From the NCBI GenBank assembly GCA_007449985.2, contig VIIQ02000101.1, forward strand, positions 186,001-250,000: a DNA stretch of 64,000 nucleotides. Reading direction: 5' to 3'. The position numbers were made by a program, and so were the translations under genes. This stretch comes from Desmodesmus armatus (Eukaryota; Chlorophyta; Chlorophyceae; Sphaeropleales; Scenedesmaceae). The notes beneath the pieces were generated by a model. That model did not search any database. It was given only the letters and a program-made list of their open reading frames with translations, and was not told where the DNA came from. Shown here in pieces: positions 1 through 11,400 of this stretch; position 1 is the stretch's first letter, and every line of letters begins with the position of its first letter.

Positions 1-266
1 AGCTGCTGCTGCGGGATATACCATGCTGGCTGCTGATTTTACACAGGGCCTTGCTTGGTTTCTCATCTGACTCTGCTGGCTGCTGCTGCCACAAGTGCAT
101 GCTGCAGGCATGAAAATTGGCATTTGTGTGCATGCAATGTGCGCAAAGGTGTATGGGGTTGTGTGCCTGCTTATTTTGTTGACTCCGAGTCAATGGCATT
201 ACACGGGCCGTGTGTGAGGCAGTGAGGCGGGGGGGGGGGTGATTTGAGGCTGAGGTTCTCAGGTGC
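1..266. other. No gene seen; left flank of transposon
   Basis: This stretch is CTG-rich and holds a run of G near 229-239. No splice-consistent coding segment, RNA gene or clear repeat is visible. Confidence 0.5.
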
Positions 267-275
267 TGACTGAGT

Positions 276-1708
276 TGCGTGCAACGTCGGAATTTTGACC
301 GCTCTTTTGAAAGAGCGTTTTCGGTCTGTCGAAAGAGGCTATTCCGGAATCGAAGACCATATAGCCCCCTCTTTCAGGAGTCGCGTGCTGGAAGAGGCCG
401 GAAGACCCCCTCTTCCGGAACGGCGATTCGGGGGGGTCTTCCGGGAGAGGGCGGGTCTGCTGGAAGAGGGCGTGTGGAAGGCCTGGAATAGGCCGTTTCA
501 GAATAGGGGTGGGGGGTTCTTCTAAGACAGTTCTTCTCGCAGGCCGCTAAAAGCAATGTCGGCAGAAGGGGTTCTTCCGGCAGGGCTGTTTCAGATGAGC
601 CTGTAGAGCTGTTTCAGACAAGTGCTTAGTGCTGTGTCAGGCAGCCAGGGGACAGCAGCAGCAGGTGCATGGCAGCTTGCGATGAAGCATGCTGGGTAGG
701 TGGACCTAGGTGGACCCCCGATGCTGCTGCTGCAGCGGCGCTTGCAAGCCACTTGAGTGCTTGCCAGGCACAGACAGCAGCAAGTACAGTCGGGGCAGCA
801 GCAAAAGTACAGCCAGGGCAGCAGCAACAAGTGCCAGGCACAGAGAGCAGCAGCTGCAGCCAATGCAGCTGCAACCTGGTGTGCTGCCAACTGGAAGGTC
901 CCCTGAGCCTCAGCAGCTGCAGACAGTAGCCCATCACTGCAGCAGCTTGTGCTGATAAGGGCAACAGCACTTGCAGACCTGTTGGTGTACTATGCTACAA
1001 GTCACACAGTCAACACCATGTGGTGGTGCCCTCATAGTGCTGCGGTCAAATGCAGTAGACGTGTTAGTGTGGTGCTGTTCAGGGCAGATGCAGATGCTGA
1101 TCACTTCAGTATCACAGCAATAGGACCAGTTCTTGGCCATACCTGCCTACAGGTACAGAGAAGCAAGTTGTCAGCAGCTGTCCGCTGCTGTTGTTGCCTC
1201 AGCAAGGCAGCAAGCTGCAGCACCAGCCCAAACGCAGGCCAGAGCTTGCAGCTTGCCAAACAAAGCAGCGAAACGAGTTGGGAACTGTCGTTTCAGAAGG
1301 GTTGAGCTGCTGTACTTGCACAGCTTCACCCAGTCAATGTGTCAGCAAACTGGTCAATTTGAGGGCCACTGTCCGACGAGTACAGCGTAGCAGCTAATTG
1401 CAGCAAACGTAAACATTGAACAAAGCAATCCACGCAGTTTACTTGCCGTCGTTATCGCCGTTGTGTTGAAACCGCGCTTTTGAGAGAGGGGGTTCTTCTG
1501 GCACACGTCTGGCAGGCTATTTCGGAAGGCCACGCTATTTCAGAATACGGTCCCCCCTCTTTCAGAACGACATCGCCTTCCGACATCCCTCTTCCCGCAC
1601 ACCCCCCTTCCGACACGGCTCTTCCAACAGGCCGGAAGAGGCCTCCGGAAGAGGGGTTATTCTCGTACGGCTCTTTCAAAACCTCAGCCAACTTTCCGAC
1701 GAAGACTG
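276..1708. mobile_element. Probable non-autonomous DNA transposon, 9-bp TSD
   Basis: The same 9 bases, TGACTGAGT, lie immediately outside both ends (267-275 and 1709-1717). Just inside, the ends share related inverted sequence: GTCGGAA followed after a short gap by TTTTGAAAGAGC on the left, and its reverse complement on the right. Both subterminal zones (about 290-600 and 1470-1700) are packed with short motifs in both orientations such as TTCCGGAAGAGG and TTTCAGAA, whereas the middle (600-1460) is CAG-rich and shows no transposase. Subterminal motif arrays are typical of hAT and Mutator-like elements, and 9 bp suits a Mutator-like insertion. The outermost bases do not pair well, so the exact termini are uncertain. 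Confidence 0.55.
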
Positions 1709-1717
1709 TGACTGAGT

Positions 1718-2173
1718 CTGCTGCTGCTACCAAAGAAATGCTGCTGCGGGCGCATCTGGCAGGCTTCAAGCTGGTGCCTGCCTGTATACAAGGCTGCTTT
1801 GTTAATGCTTGCTGAGGTACTTGGCATGTACGCATGCTTGCAGCACATGCTTATAAGTATTGAATGTTAACAATGCCCTACGCAAGCAAACAACATGCTT
1901 CAGCTGTTGTGTGACCGGGTCGTAGAAACAGCATCTTGCAGCTGTGGGTTCATATGATGCTTCTGTGTGTCATTCAGCTGCAACTGGCAGTATATGGTAG
2001 TAACATTGGCACAATTGCCAGAAGAGCTGCATCAACAAGGTATGGCCAACCAGCAGTCCAACAAAGGGATGGATCCCGGGGGCGCTTGTAGTATTGATGA
2101 ATCTCCTGCAGTAGGCAGGGCTGTTCGACAGGGGCTTCAAAATGCTGACCCCTCTTGATAAAACAGAACGTGT
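1718..2173. other. Intergenic, 3' flank of gene A
   Basis: No coding segment is supported. From about 2158 the sequence belongs to the unit duplicated around genes A and B. Confidence 0.4.
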
Positions 2174-3318
2174 CTATGGCTTGGTGGTGGTGGTCTTCTC
2201 TGTCTTGTTGTCAGTGGCCTTCTGATAGCGGTCGCCTCCAGCCCTGTGTGCATGCAAGAGGGTCGAAAGCAGCAGGCAGCACGGTGAACATATGTTGGAC
2301 GCCAGTGGTGACATCAGTGACCTTCGAGCAGTGTGCATGTTGGCTGAGCTTGAATTGGTTCACGTTCTGCCCAACAGCTCAGCTTGAGGCACGTGGGCAG
2401 AGCAGCAGCCTGATGGAAGCGGCAATGAATTGGCACAACGAAAATGTGCCAAAAGCTAAGAGGGGCAGCAGCTGCCTACGTGCAGCTGGCAGCCGACCTC
2501 GCTTGCAGTGCCAGATGAGCACAAGCACGCGGTGGTGATGACAGCAACGGGTTGGACTCACCTCCTGTTGGGGGCTTGCTGGTCCTGGGCTGCCACGACC
2601 TCGACAAAAGCGCTGGCACCCGCACTGAGGAATGTGTCCCCAATTGCCACAGTGTACTTGCCGGCCCCGTCATAAAATTCCGTAGACTTCACGGTGACGA
2701 TTGCGTGGCCATGTGCGTCAGTGATGCCTGACTTCTTGTCGGCTGTGTTGGTGTTGCGACGTGCAGCGGAGACTGTCTTGAGTGCAAGGTCCGATTCCCA
2801 CACATCCTCTGAGTCAACGATCCACGAGAGACTTATGCCCGAGACGGGCCTGCCCTTCACGTCCGTGACTTTAATCGCGATATCTACGTCCTCTCCGGCC
2901 CAAACCTTCAGCATGTTGTGCTTGATGGTGACGGATGCAGGCACGCGGGTGAGGTCAACCTGCAGGACGGTCAAATGAGGGAGTGAGTGAGGTAACAAGG
3001 GCAGGTGTGAGTCGGCGGGGTTGGCACTGTTGCAGTGCAACATAGCTGTAGCTGCACACTAAGACTCAGCATGCAGCTTTGGTGACTGCTGCCCTATCTG
3101 AGATGGTTCAAGTATGTGCCAATCGAATGGTTTGGTGCTGATATCAGACATACTACAATTTGCACCACAGGCTCAAAATTCCACACACAGGAGGTTGCTG
3201 TGCAGCAGCTGAGCAAGGCCACATCTATTGTTCCACACACATCAACACACACCTTTTGAGCTGACACCACTGCTGCCCCGAAGATTGCCATCAGCAGGAT
3301 GATAGAAGTAGCCCTCAT
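2174..3318 (-). CDS. Small secreted Ig-like (Big_1-like) domain protein, paralogue A
   Basis: Assembled from three exons: 3253-3318, 2562-2959 and 2174-2243, giving 177 residues. Exon 1 codes a signal peptide ending near VVSAQ (residues 1-21). Exon 2 codes one beta-sandwich-like domain with the hallmarks of bacterial-type Ig repeats: PASVTIKHNMLKV, then VTDVKGRPVSG, then TDAHGHAIVTV and AGKYTVAIGD. Exon 3 codes a Thr/Lys tail (GGDRYQKATDNKTEKTTTTK) with an N-K-T glycosylation sequon at 167-169. Donors are GTGTGT and GTGAGT, acceptors CTGCAG and CACAG; intron phases are 0 and 2. Role unknown; an extracellular, wall or adhesion role is inference from the signal peptide and fold. The same architecture recurs three more times in the cluster. 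Confidence 0.8.
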
Positions 3319-3479
3319 CTTTGTTGTGGTCCTTGCTGGAGCACAGGACAGCAACAGCAGCAACAGCAGCAGCACCAGAGGCAGCAGCAGATACGCGTCA
3401 GTGTCTTTTTGTCGCAAGCACGTGGCTTTGTTCGATAAGCAAGTTGACGCTTCAACTACAAGCTAAGGGCTGAGCTAGA

Positions 3480-3740
3480 CTGTGGGGTTGTGCAGCTGCC
3501 CTGCTCACAGCAGCAGCGGTGAGCAGCAGAAGCGGCACACTTCGACGTGTTGCCACTGATGACGCTACCGTCAAATACAAATCATATAATGTGTGTGCGT
3601 AAGCCAGCAGGCAGTGTGTGTGCACCGGAGCACTTCCGTGTGCCTAGTTGCCGCCAATTTCTCACCAGCGCGTTGGGTCAAGATGGCGGTAGGCTTCGTT
3701 GAGTAGTCAGGAGAGCTTGACAAGCCTGGAGTAAAGCCGG
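3480..3740 (-). promoter_or_regulatory. Conserved upstream block of gene A
   Basis: The block lies about 160-420 bp upstream of the gene A start. Its core contains TTGCCGCC, then CTCACCAGCGCGTTGGGTCA, then GGTAGGCTTCGTT. Related cores sit in the same relative orientation upstream of genes B, C and D and once without a gene (9960-10275). Conservation outside coding sequence across diverged paralogues suggests a promoter or 5' untranslated region, but this is inference; no TATA box stands out. Confidence 0.45.
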
Positions 3741-3830
3741 CTGAGATTGGAAGCAGGATGGTTGAAGCAGGATGGTTGATTGACGCCCAGCCTTCTTGTA
3801 TCGTTTTCGACGTGCAGCTCAACCGGCAAC

Positions 3831-6224
3831 TGCGACCTTCCGTATTCTGCTGCCGAAGATAGCATTGGTAATGTGCATTCTGCTGTACAAACCTACTATC
3901 TTGCCCACATCCTGAGGTTTTAGGTCCCCTGAGCATGTTTGTCAACAACTTCGATGGATCCTTTTCAACACGGTTACATCGGTGTGCCCAATTGCGGAAC
4001 GGTCTTGTGATTCTATTCAAGAACAATCAAAATAACCAATAATTCAGTCTCTTTGAAGCAGAGCAATGCGTAGGGCGTGTCCTAGAGCCCCCTTCGGGAC
4101 ATGTTGGGACCCTCGCAAAACCAAGCAGCCCGCCCTACTCCCCATAGGCAAACTACTACTACTGCACCCAGTAGCGGTGTGTGGTCCAGTCGAGCTCTAC
4201 GCAATGCGGGATGGAGTTGTTGACATGGAAGCTTGGCCCAATAGCTGTGTAGCACAGCACGGTGTCACCAGTGGTCTACTTTAGTTGCTACCTGTTGCAA
4301 CAGGATACTCGAAAGAGCATGCTGAAAACACTAGCCAGCAGGCTGAATGTTAGGCTGAACAGACAGTGTCAAAAGTGTAATATGGGTGGGCGTCCAGTTC
4401 TACACATGGCTGCTATCATGATGCCAAGATGCTTGTCGTCTGCTTGTGTGTTGCTGTGCAAACTGTCAAGATGCAACAGTACAACACACATGCGGCCTGG
4501 AGGCGGTGGGGACACCTTGAAGCCCTGCAACACTCAGCTTTGAATACTGCAGGATCTTGCTGCACTGTGCTGAGCCTACCAGGCATGACGATGAGCTATC
4601 CGATACTGTGTAAGCTGGTACACCAGCAACACTGGCATTGAATAGCATTGAACGCATGATTACTTGGCTTTCCCTGGGTTTGCTGCACAGGAGTTGCAAC
4701 CGTTGGGCTACATCACTCAACCAACTAATGTTGCACATGTAGCCTACGCAAGCTTTTGACCGCACATGCTCAATCCAATTACTGCCTGTCCTGTGGTTCC
4801 TTTGCACATCTGCTTTATACTGTACTTGTGAACTGTTACAGAGAGGGCGCCTGACGGGCTTGTTTCGCCTAAGCTTACCATTTTACCCCATAAGTGCACT
4901 TTGTGTGTGCAGCTGAGCCGTGCATGAGGTGTATATGTTGCCCCAAGGTGCACCATACCAGTTGGACACTCTAGATGAAGCATCGCAACATGTCACCACT
5001 CAGAACTTCCTCCAAACCTTCTTATACTGTTCAAGATATTCCTAAAAGCAAATTGATGTAGCAAGGAGCCTGTGCTGCAACCTCACACACGTCCTGACTG
5101 CTGCTGCCTCCCTCCAAGCACCCCATATATGTTACCTTGATATACCTTGAAGTGTCTCGAACTTTGCTCACACATGCTGCTTCTCCTGAACCAAGTTGAT
5201 GCTGACGCACACTTGGCGGCATTGGAAACCAACAGCCCCACCTCGACCGTGCACACAACATCCTGCAGAGGGGACCAACTGGGCCAGGCACATGTTGCAC
5301 CCACGGGCAGACGTGGCTAGTTGCAGGCCTTGTGCCTGCCGGATGCTGGTGGTCTTCTTTTTTCTTTGTTGGCACTGTTTTTAACATTTGATTTGTCAGC
5401 TAGGTGGCCTACCACGCGTGCACGTTGGGTCACCTTGAAGCCCTGCAAAGCCTGACGCTGAAAGATGAAGATTCAATGGCAATGGCAATGGCATTACATT
5501 ACCAGAAGTACGCTGGCCCAGTGTGACAACAGCAACATCATACCACAGCGACACTTGCACTGCAACCTACTTTGCTATTTGAAGGTCAGCGCTTATTGCA
5601 CAGGACTCAGGTCAGATAGCTGTATTCCTGCACTGCGCATGCTCAATCCGAGTCTTACAACTGCTGAGTCAGTTGGTTGGGCTTCTGGTGTTGGCAAATG
5701 CTCCGAGTGTTGCAGGACGATCAATTGAAAGTACAAATGCTTTGGCCTGACAGTCTGAGTCTCACCAGCTGAGCCACCTTGGCCCACCAGCTGCACAAGC
5801 ACCAACCGCATCTGGGATGCTCCGTGATGCTTTACAAACACAAGCAGTGGCACACCCACGCTGATGGAATTCCCCCAAAGAATGTGATGCAAAATGTGCC
5901 CAGCACAAGCAGACAGCATATTTCAGCTGTGATGTAAGGGTCATGCAGACAGCACCTTGCAGCTGTGAGGGGAGTGATGATGCTCTGGCAAACACACAGG
6001 TGCCACAGGTGGTAGCTGCCGCCAAAATGCTTTGCAGCTGAGTGACCTTGGAACAGAACATCGCTTACGCAAACCAACTCTTGCATCGCCACCCAACATG
6101 TTCAACCAAGCAGCAGGTCATCATAGGGTTGGAACTACTAGCAGGGCTGTACTACAGCTGCAAGCATTGCTGGTGTGATGTACTGTCACGTGTGGTCAAA
6201 CCGGCCTTGACCGAGAGGCTGTGA
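3831..6224. other. Intergenic between genes A and B; no gene seen
   Basis: No exon set with good splice sites was found. Positions 5820-5910 resemble 8260-8350 (shared motif TTTACAAACACAAGCAGTG), indicating old duplication of flanking DNA on both sides of gene B. Confidence 0.4.
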
Positions 6225-6233
6225 GTCCGACTC

Positions 6234-7386
6234 CTATGGCTTGTTGGTGGTGGTCTTCTCTGTCTTGTTGTCAGTGGCCTTCTGATAGCGGTCACCTCCA
6301 GCCCTGTGTGCATGCAAGGGGGTGGAACGCAGCAGGCAGCACGGTGAACATATGTTGGACGACAGTGGTGACATCAGTAACTCTTGAGCAGTGTGCATGT
6401 TGGCTGCCAGCCAAGCGGCTTGCATTGGTTCATGTTCTGCCCAACAGCTCAGCTTGAGGCACGTGGGCAGAGCAGCAGGCTGATGGAAGCGGCAATGAAT
6501 TGGCACAACGAACATGTGCCAAAAGCTAAGAGGGGCAGCAGCTGCCTACGTGCAGCTGGCAGCTGACCTAGCTTGCAGTGCCAGATGAGCACAAGCACGC
6601 GGTGGCAACGACAGCAACGGGTTGGACTCACCTCCTGCTGGGGGCTTGCTGGTCCTGGGCTGCCACGACCTCGACAAAAGCGCTGGCACCCGCACTGAGG
6701 GATTCGTCCCCAACTGCCACAGTGTACTTGCCGGCCCCTTCATCAAATTCCGCAGAGGGCATGGTGACGATTGCGTGGCCATGTGCGTCAGTGATGCGTG
6801 ACTTCTTGTCGGCTGTGTTGTTGTTGCGACGTGCAGCGGAGTCTGTCTTGCGTGCAAGGCTCGATTCCCACACATCCTCTGGGGTAACGAACCAAATAGT
6901 ATCTACGCCCGGGACGGGCCTGCCCTTCACGTCAGTGACTTTGATCGCGATCTCTACGTCCTCTCCGGCCCGAACCTTGAGCATGTTGTGCTTGATGGTG
7001 ACGGATGCAGGCACGCGGGTGAGGTCAACCTGCAGGACGGTCAAATGAGTGAGTGAGTGAGGTAACAAGGGCAGGTGTGAGTCGGCGAGGTTGGCAGTGC
7101 AACACAGCTGTGGGTGCACACCAAGACTCAGCATGCAGCTTCGGTGACTGCTGCCCTATCTGAGATGGTTCAAGTATGTGCCAATCGAACTGTTTGGTGC
7201 TGATATCAGACATCTACAATTCGCACCACAGGCTCAAAATTCCACACACAGGAGGTTGCTGTGCAGCAGCTGAGCGCTGAGCCAGGCCACATCTATTGTT
7301 CCACACACATCAACACACACCTTTTGAGCTGACACCACCGCTGCCCCGAAGATTGCCATCAGCAGGATGATAGAAGTAGCCCTCAT
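6234..7386 (-). CDS. Small secreted Ig-like (Big_1-like) domain protein, paralogue B
   Basis: Exons 7321-7386, 6632-7029 and 6234-6303 give 177 residues, the same exon lengths as gene A (66, 398 and 70 nt). The signal peptide is identical to that of A. The Ig-like domain differs from A mainly in one stretch (VDTIWFVTPEDVWESSLARK), while the VTDVKGRP, TDAHGHAIVTM and AGKYTVAVGD strands are kept. The tail ends TTTNKP. Splice sites and phases match A. Keeping exon lengths with scattered substitutions argues that both copies are functional. Function unknown. Confidence 0.8.
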
Positions 7387-7544
7387 CTTTGATGTGGTTC
7401 TTGCTGGAGCACAGAACAGCAACAGCAGCACCAGAGGCAGCAGCAGATACGCGCCAGTGTCGTTTTGTCGCAAGCACGTGGCTTCGTTCGATAAGCATGT
7501 TGAACGCTTCAGCTACAGCTCAGGGCTGAGCTAGACTGCGGGGT

Positions 7545-7790
7545 TGTGCAGCTGCCCTGCTCACAGCAGCAGCGGTGAGCAGCAGAAGCGGCACACTTGG
7601 ACGTGTTGCCACTGACAACGCTACTGCAAAATGCACATTCCATGACGTGGTTGCGTAAGCCAGCAGGCAGTGTGTGTGCACCGGAGCACTTCCGTGTGCC
7701 TAGTTGCCGCCATTTTCTCACCAGCGCGTTGGGTCAAGATGGCGGTAGGCTTCGTTGAGTAGTCAGGAGAGCTTGAAAATCTTGGGGTAA
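7545..7790 (-). promoter_or_regulatory. Conserved upstream block of gene B
   Basis: Second copy of the block described for gene A, with the same orientation and spacing to the start codon. It differs from the A copy by an internal deletion of about 20 bp around 7625-7650. Confidence 0.45.
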
Positions 7791-8024
7791 AGCCAGCTGA
7801 GAGTGGCAGCAGGATGGTTGAATTGGAATTGCCCAGCCTTCTTGTATCGTTTTCGACGTGCAGCAGGTTTGACATGCATGGTGTATTGCTGTTGGGCAGG
7901 ATCGGCTGATCGAAAGTCAACCAGCAGCACTGTTACTGTTGTTTGCTTTTTGATGCACCAAAACGATGCTTTATGCTAAATTATATCGAAGGTGGTTTTT
8001 CCGCTTCAAATCAGTATGGGCGTT

Positions 8025-8095
8025 GGGCGCCAACGGCGCGTTGGCCAAAGCCAACGCTGAACCAACGCAAACCAACGCAAACCAACGCCACCGGT
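8025..8095. repeat. Short GCGTTGG/CCAACGC palindromic motif patch
   Basis: About seven copies of GTTGG or CCAAC-type words occur in both orientations, three of them as tandem ACCAACGCAA. It resembles the subterminal motif arrays of the DNA transposons elsewhere in this window, but no target duplication was found here. Confidence 0.5.
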
Positions 8096-8844
8096 GAGTC
8101 ATAGTGGAGGTGTTTGCGTGCAGGGCCTTCTGCACTTATGTTATGATGTGTAGTGTACTTTAGCATGCTCAGCTGCAAGCAGTTGATTGTACTACCGCTG
8201 GTAGCTGCTAATTGAATGATTGCCAAGGCATCAAGGCATCCCTCACAGCCGCAAGATGCTCAGTGCTCCCCAGATACTTTACAAACACAAGCAGTGTCAC
8301 ACCAGGCTGACGGCCACTGCCCATTATGTGTGATGCAAGCTGTGCCCAGCACAAATCGTGTTGCAAGGACAGAGCGATAAATGTAGCACCGAAGGGGGGT
8401 CCTGCCGGTGGAGCCGGGTGGCGAACAACACAACGGGTGGGGGCGCTGCAGCGCAAGGCAGCAGCAGAGAGGGGAGGGGTGTGCTACTGCTGTGCCTGAT
8501 GCTGCTGTGCTGCACGCACACTGAGGGACTCACACCTGGCACCTGCCCCTTTACTTTATCGGGCTGTGGAAACCAGTGGCCGTGGCCTCTCACTTTCAAA
8601 GGGCTGTTGTGCTTAGAGCTGAGCACTTTCGTGTGTGGAAATTGCTGCCCACAGCTTTTGTGGGGTGTGACAATCGAGCTTGTTTTGCAGCTGTGCTGCT
8701 GAGTGCTTCAGCACTGGGAGACGTGAACAGTCAACAGAGCCGTAGCTCTTTTGGCCCTGATGGGCACAGAAGGCAGTCAGTTACAAGGGGCAGCAGGCCT
8801 TAGCCTGTAATGAGGGCTGTCCCTCAAACCAAGTCACCCTTTCT

Positions 8845-9165
8845 ACAGTACAGTACAGTACAGTAATTGGGGACAGAGTCCCAACCTCGGCACTTGCCAG
8901 CGAGCCAGGGGCTCATGAGGGTACCCCGAAGGGCCTGTAGTACCCCAGTTTCTCAGGTCAGGTGTGAGGGCGATCGAGATCACCCAGCAAGCCAGCCGTC
9001 AATTCCAGTGGCATTTTTTCCCATGGTGTGCCTAGCACCACCCGGTTCGAGCGGCAGCTGTTCCCGGACGCACTGTGGTGCTGCCGCACCCTCGCAGCAG
9101 ACATGGATCGAACCCAAGACCTATCTGATGATAGGAACTTGACTTGACCACTCCACTACGGGAGC
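8845..9165 (-). mobile_element. Candidate tRNA-derived SINE
   Basis: Read on the minus strand, the 5' end is GCTCCCGTAGTGGAGTGG, which contains a polymerase III A-box (TAGTGGAGTGG, 9149-9159). About 40 bases further is a B-box, GGTTCGATCC (9104-9113). The acceptor and T stems do not pair properly, so it is not a working tRNA. After roughly 240 bp of unrelated body the element ends in a short tandem tail, four ACAGT units on the plus strand (8845-8864). A tRNA-like head, unrelated body and simple-repeat tail of about 320 bp is SINE architecture. No target duplication was recognised. Confidence 0.5.
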
Positions 9166-9239
9166 AGTTTAGAGTCAATACTCAGGACAATTTTTTTCTG
9201 TGAAGGGGAAGAAGCGGCTGCTTTGGCCTGGCTGTCTTG

Positions 9240-9330
9240 GGAACTGGATGGATTGGTGTCCCCGGTTGCCAATGGTCGGCAGCTTATGGCCTGAACTGAC
9301 AGGCCCCATGTAACACAACTACTACTACTG
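9240..9330 (-). repeat. Dispersed repeat with triplet array at one end
   Basis: About 70 bp (minus strand: TTACATGGGGCCTGTCAG through CCGGGGACACCAATCC) matches segments at 58085-58155 and 59365-59435 in the tRNA palindrome. In each copy a trinucleotide array abuts the same end: TAG-type here, GAT or ATC at the others. The unit is therefore a mobile or conserved module, not part of the palindrome alone. Confidence 0.6.
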
Positions 9331-9347
9331 GGAACTGGCTGGGGGCC

Positions 9348-9495
9348 CTCTCCTTATATAGCCAGAGAAGGGCACAAAACCCAGCAGCATAAACCACAAA
9401 AGGAAGCTTCCAGGAAGCTTCTAGGAAGCTTCCAGGAAGCTGCTCAACCTCTAAAGGAAGCTTCCTTCCCACCTTGAGAAGCTTCCGTCTCACCA
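9348..9495 (-). promoter_or_regulatory. Orphan TATA plus heat-shock-element-like palindrome array
   Basis: On the minus strand several GGAAGCTTCC palindromes (GAA-2-TTC, the inverted-pair form of a heat shock element) occur between 9490 and 9400, followed by CTATATAAGG at about 9350-9359. The dispersed repeat starts about 20-40 bases beyond. Spacing between successive palindromes is 3 bases rather than the canonical 2, so heat-shock-factor binding is uncertain. No gene follows; it could be the U3 part of a degenerate long terminal repeat. Confidence 0.4.
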
Positions 9496-9959
9496 CAGGC
9501 AGCTTCTCCGTCACCCTTGGAAGGCAACTGGCGGAAGCTGCTTCTGTGTCTGACATAGGGCAGGCTGCATGTCAGACTTACGGGATGAGGCATCCACGTC
9601 AGCACACAGACACCGTGAGGGGGCTGCTGGCCCCTTCAAACAACATCAATCAATAAAACAATTGCGCAGTTGTCCCTTTGCAAGCGGCCTCTGCAGGCAT
9701 GGCTGCAAAGCTCGTCTGCGAGGAAACGCGGAGGCATCGCACTCGTGTACACACTCCGCCAGGCACTTATGCGGCATCAATACACAACCTGATATTGCCC
9801 TTACAGTTAAGATAGGTCAGCACGGGGATTGCATGCTTGTGCGTGCATCTGCACACAACTGGGTCAACGATCGGTCACGCCTGCTGTATGAACGGGGGCT
9901 TCTCGCATCACAGTTGTGCCACTCGTTTTCCTTATGCCACCATTTATCGCTGACGCCAC

Positions 9960-10275
9960 TCGTTGTGACGCGACAAAATCAATAAGCATGGACAACGTTT
10001 CAGCTACAGCTAAGTGCTCGGCCTGCATTTCTGGAGCATTGAGCAGATGTCTTGCCCACAGCAGCAGCAGAGAGCAGCAGAGGCCACACTTCGACGTGTG
10101 GCCAATGCTGGAGCTACGAGACAGATACCAAGACTGCATTATGTGTGACCCAGCCAGCAGTGTACACTGGTGCACCTGCGTGTGCCCGGTTGCCGCCATT
10201 TTCTCACCTGCGCGTTGGGTCACGATGACGGTAGGCTTCGTTAAGCAGCCAGGAAAGCTGACAAGGCTTGTGTAG
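9960..10275 (-). promoter_or_regulatory. Orphan copy of the Ig-like family upstream block
   Basis: It matches the upstream blocks of genes A and B from the motif AATAAGCATG and the CAGCTACAGCT region through GGTTGCCGCCATTTTCTCAC and GGTAGGCTTCGTTAAG. Similarity stops at about 9960, close to where the start codon of a family member would be expected; no signal-peptide exon follows. This looks like the 5' remnant of a fifth, deleted family member. Confidence 0.6.
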
Positions 10276-10979
10276 GTGGAATCGTACCATCTCACAGCTC
10301 AGAATTTCCTAAAACCCCACTTGCACTCTTCAAGCTGCTTTAAACGCAAATAAAAGGAGCCTGTGCACAGCTGCCCTGGGAACTGGCTACAAACAGCGGA
10401 CCTCACTTGGCGGACTGTACAGGACCTCATTGTGTAGCTTGGGTTGGGTACAGACGCTGTGGGATCAAGTTAGCCCCCTTGTGTGCCACAAGTGATTGGG
10501 CTGTCCTGAGTAGGATTGGTGGCGCCTTCAGTTACAAGGGCGCGACATGGATTGGGTCCCGGGGCTTGCATCGGTCGGCTGGGTCCTTGGGGCCTCTTTG
10601 TAACGAACACTGACTGACTGACTGTAGGTGGGGGGAGTTAGCTGTGGCTGACTATACTTGTGGTTGTGCGTGATTGATGCTGTTGATTGTAATTCCACTG
10701 TTGCAACACAGTGAGGTCCACCATCCATACCACTGGTAGTTTTCAGCCAGTTGCCAGGCTCCTTGCTGCATACTTTGGTGTTACAAGCAGGGCTGCACAG
10801 TGCACGGATGTCTGTTTCTACATTTCTCTTTTGAGTTCCACCCTTCAGCGGCAGATATCATATCGATGCAGTTATGCGCAGCACAAGCACGCATCGCTTG
10901 TGCGGCACAAGTTGTGCCAGGGCATCGCAATAAAATAGGCCACGTCATACATCGTATGCACGGCGCAGCTGCATAGATA
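10276..10979. other. No gene seen
   Basis: The region contains a short tandem ACTG array at about 10607-10624 and otherwise no coding or RNA signal that can be supported. Confidence 0.4.
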
Positions 10980-11302
10980 CTGTAATAAATGAAACTTTGT
11001 CTGCGTAGACGGGCTCATGGCCGTCAGGCGCGGTGTTTTGCGACAACAGCCAACAGATCCAACCAGTCGATGTTTCGGGCAACTTCTGCATGGGCCCTGC
11101 ATCATCGGCCTCCCATGATGAGTGAATTGAGCTTGAATGCGACTGTATTCCCAGTTTGATAATAACATGCCAACTTCGGGGCCGGAATACGGCTGGTCGC
11201 AGTTGCCGGTTGAGGTGCCTGTCAAACCGGCAATAAGAAGGCGACGCTGCTCCAGCCAAACCATCCTGCTCTTCCTCTTGCATTCACAGCCTCTGGCGGT
11301 TC

Positions 11303-11400
11303 GAAGCTTTCCTGACTACTAAACGAAGCCTACGGCCATCTTGACCCAACGTGCTGGTGAGAAATGGGCGGCAACCCGGCAAACAGATGTTCGCATTGCA
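11303..11400 (+). promoter_or_regulatory. Conserved upstream block of gene C
   Basis: The core AAACGAAGCCTACGGCCATC, CAACGTGCTGGTGAGAAA and GGCGGCAACC is the reverse complement of the A and B blocks. It therefore has the same orientation relative to its gene and lies about 285-380 bp before the start codon. Confidence 0.45.

Larger units (their letters stand above)
2158..3830 (-). repeat. Duplicated unit A (pairs with 6225-7870)
   Basis: The whole gene A with its 3' flank, introns and upstream block is repeated as a direct copy at about 6225-7870. Nucleotide similarity runs through exons and introns alike, so the duplication is recent compared with the split from genes C and D. Edges are judged by eye. 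Confidence 0.75.

Noticed and set aside
9085..9165. Functional tRNA on the minus strand
   Set aside because: A- and B-boxes are present but the acceptor and T stems do not pair, so it is treated as a SINE head.
9400..9490. Bona fide heat shock element array
   Set aside because: Each GGAAGCTTCC has the right internal spacing, but successive palindromes are 3 bases apart instead of 2; kept only as heat-shock-like.
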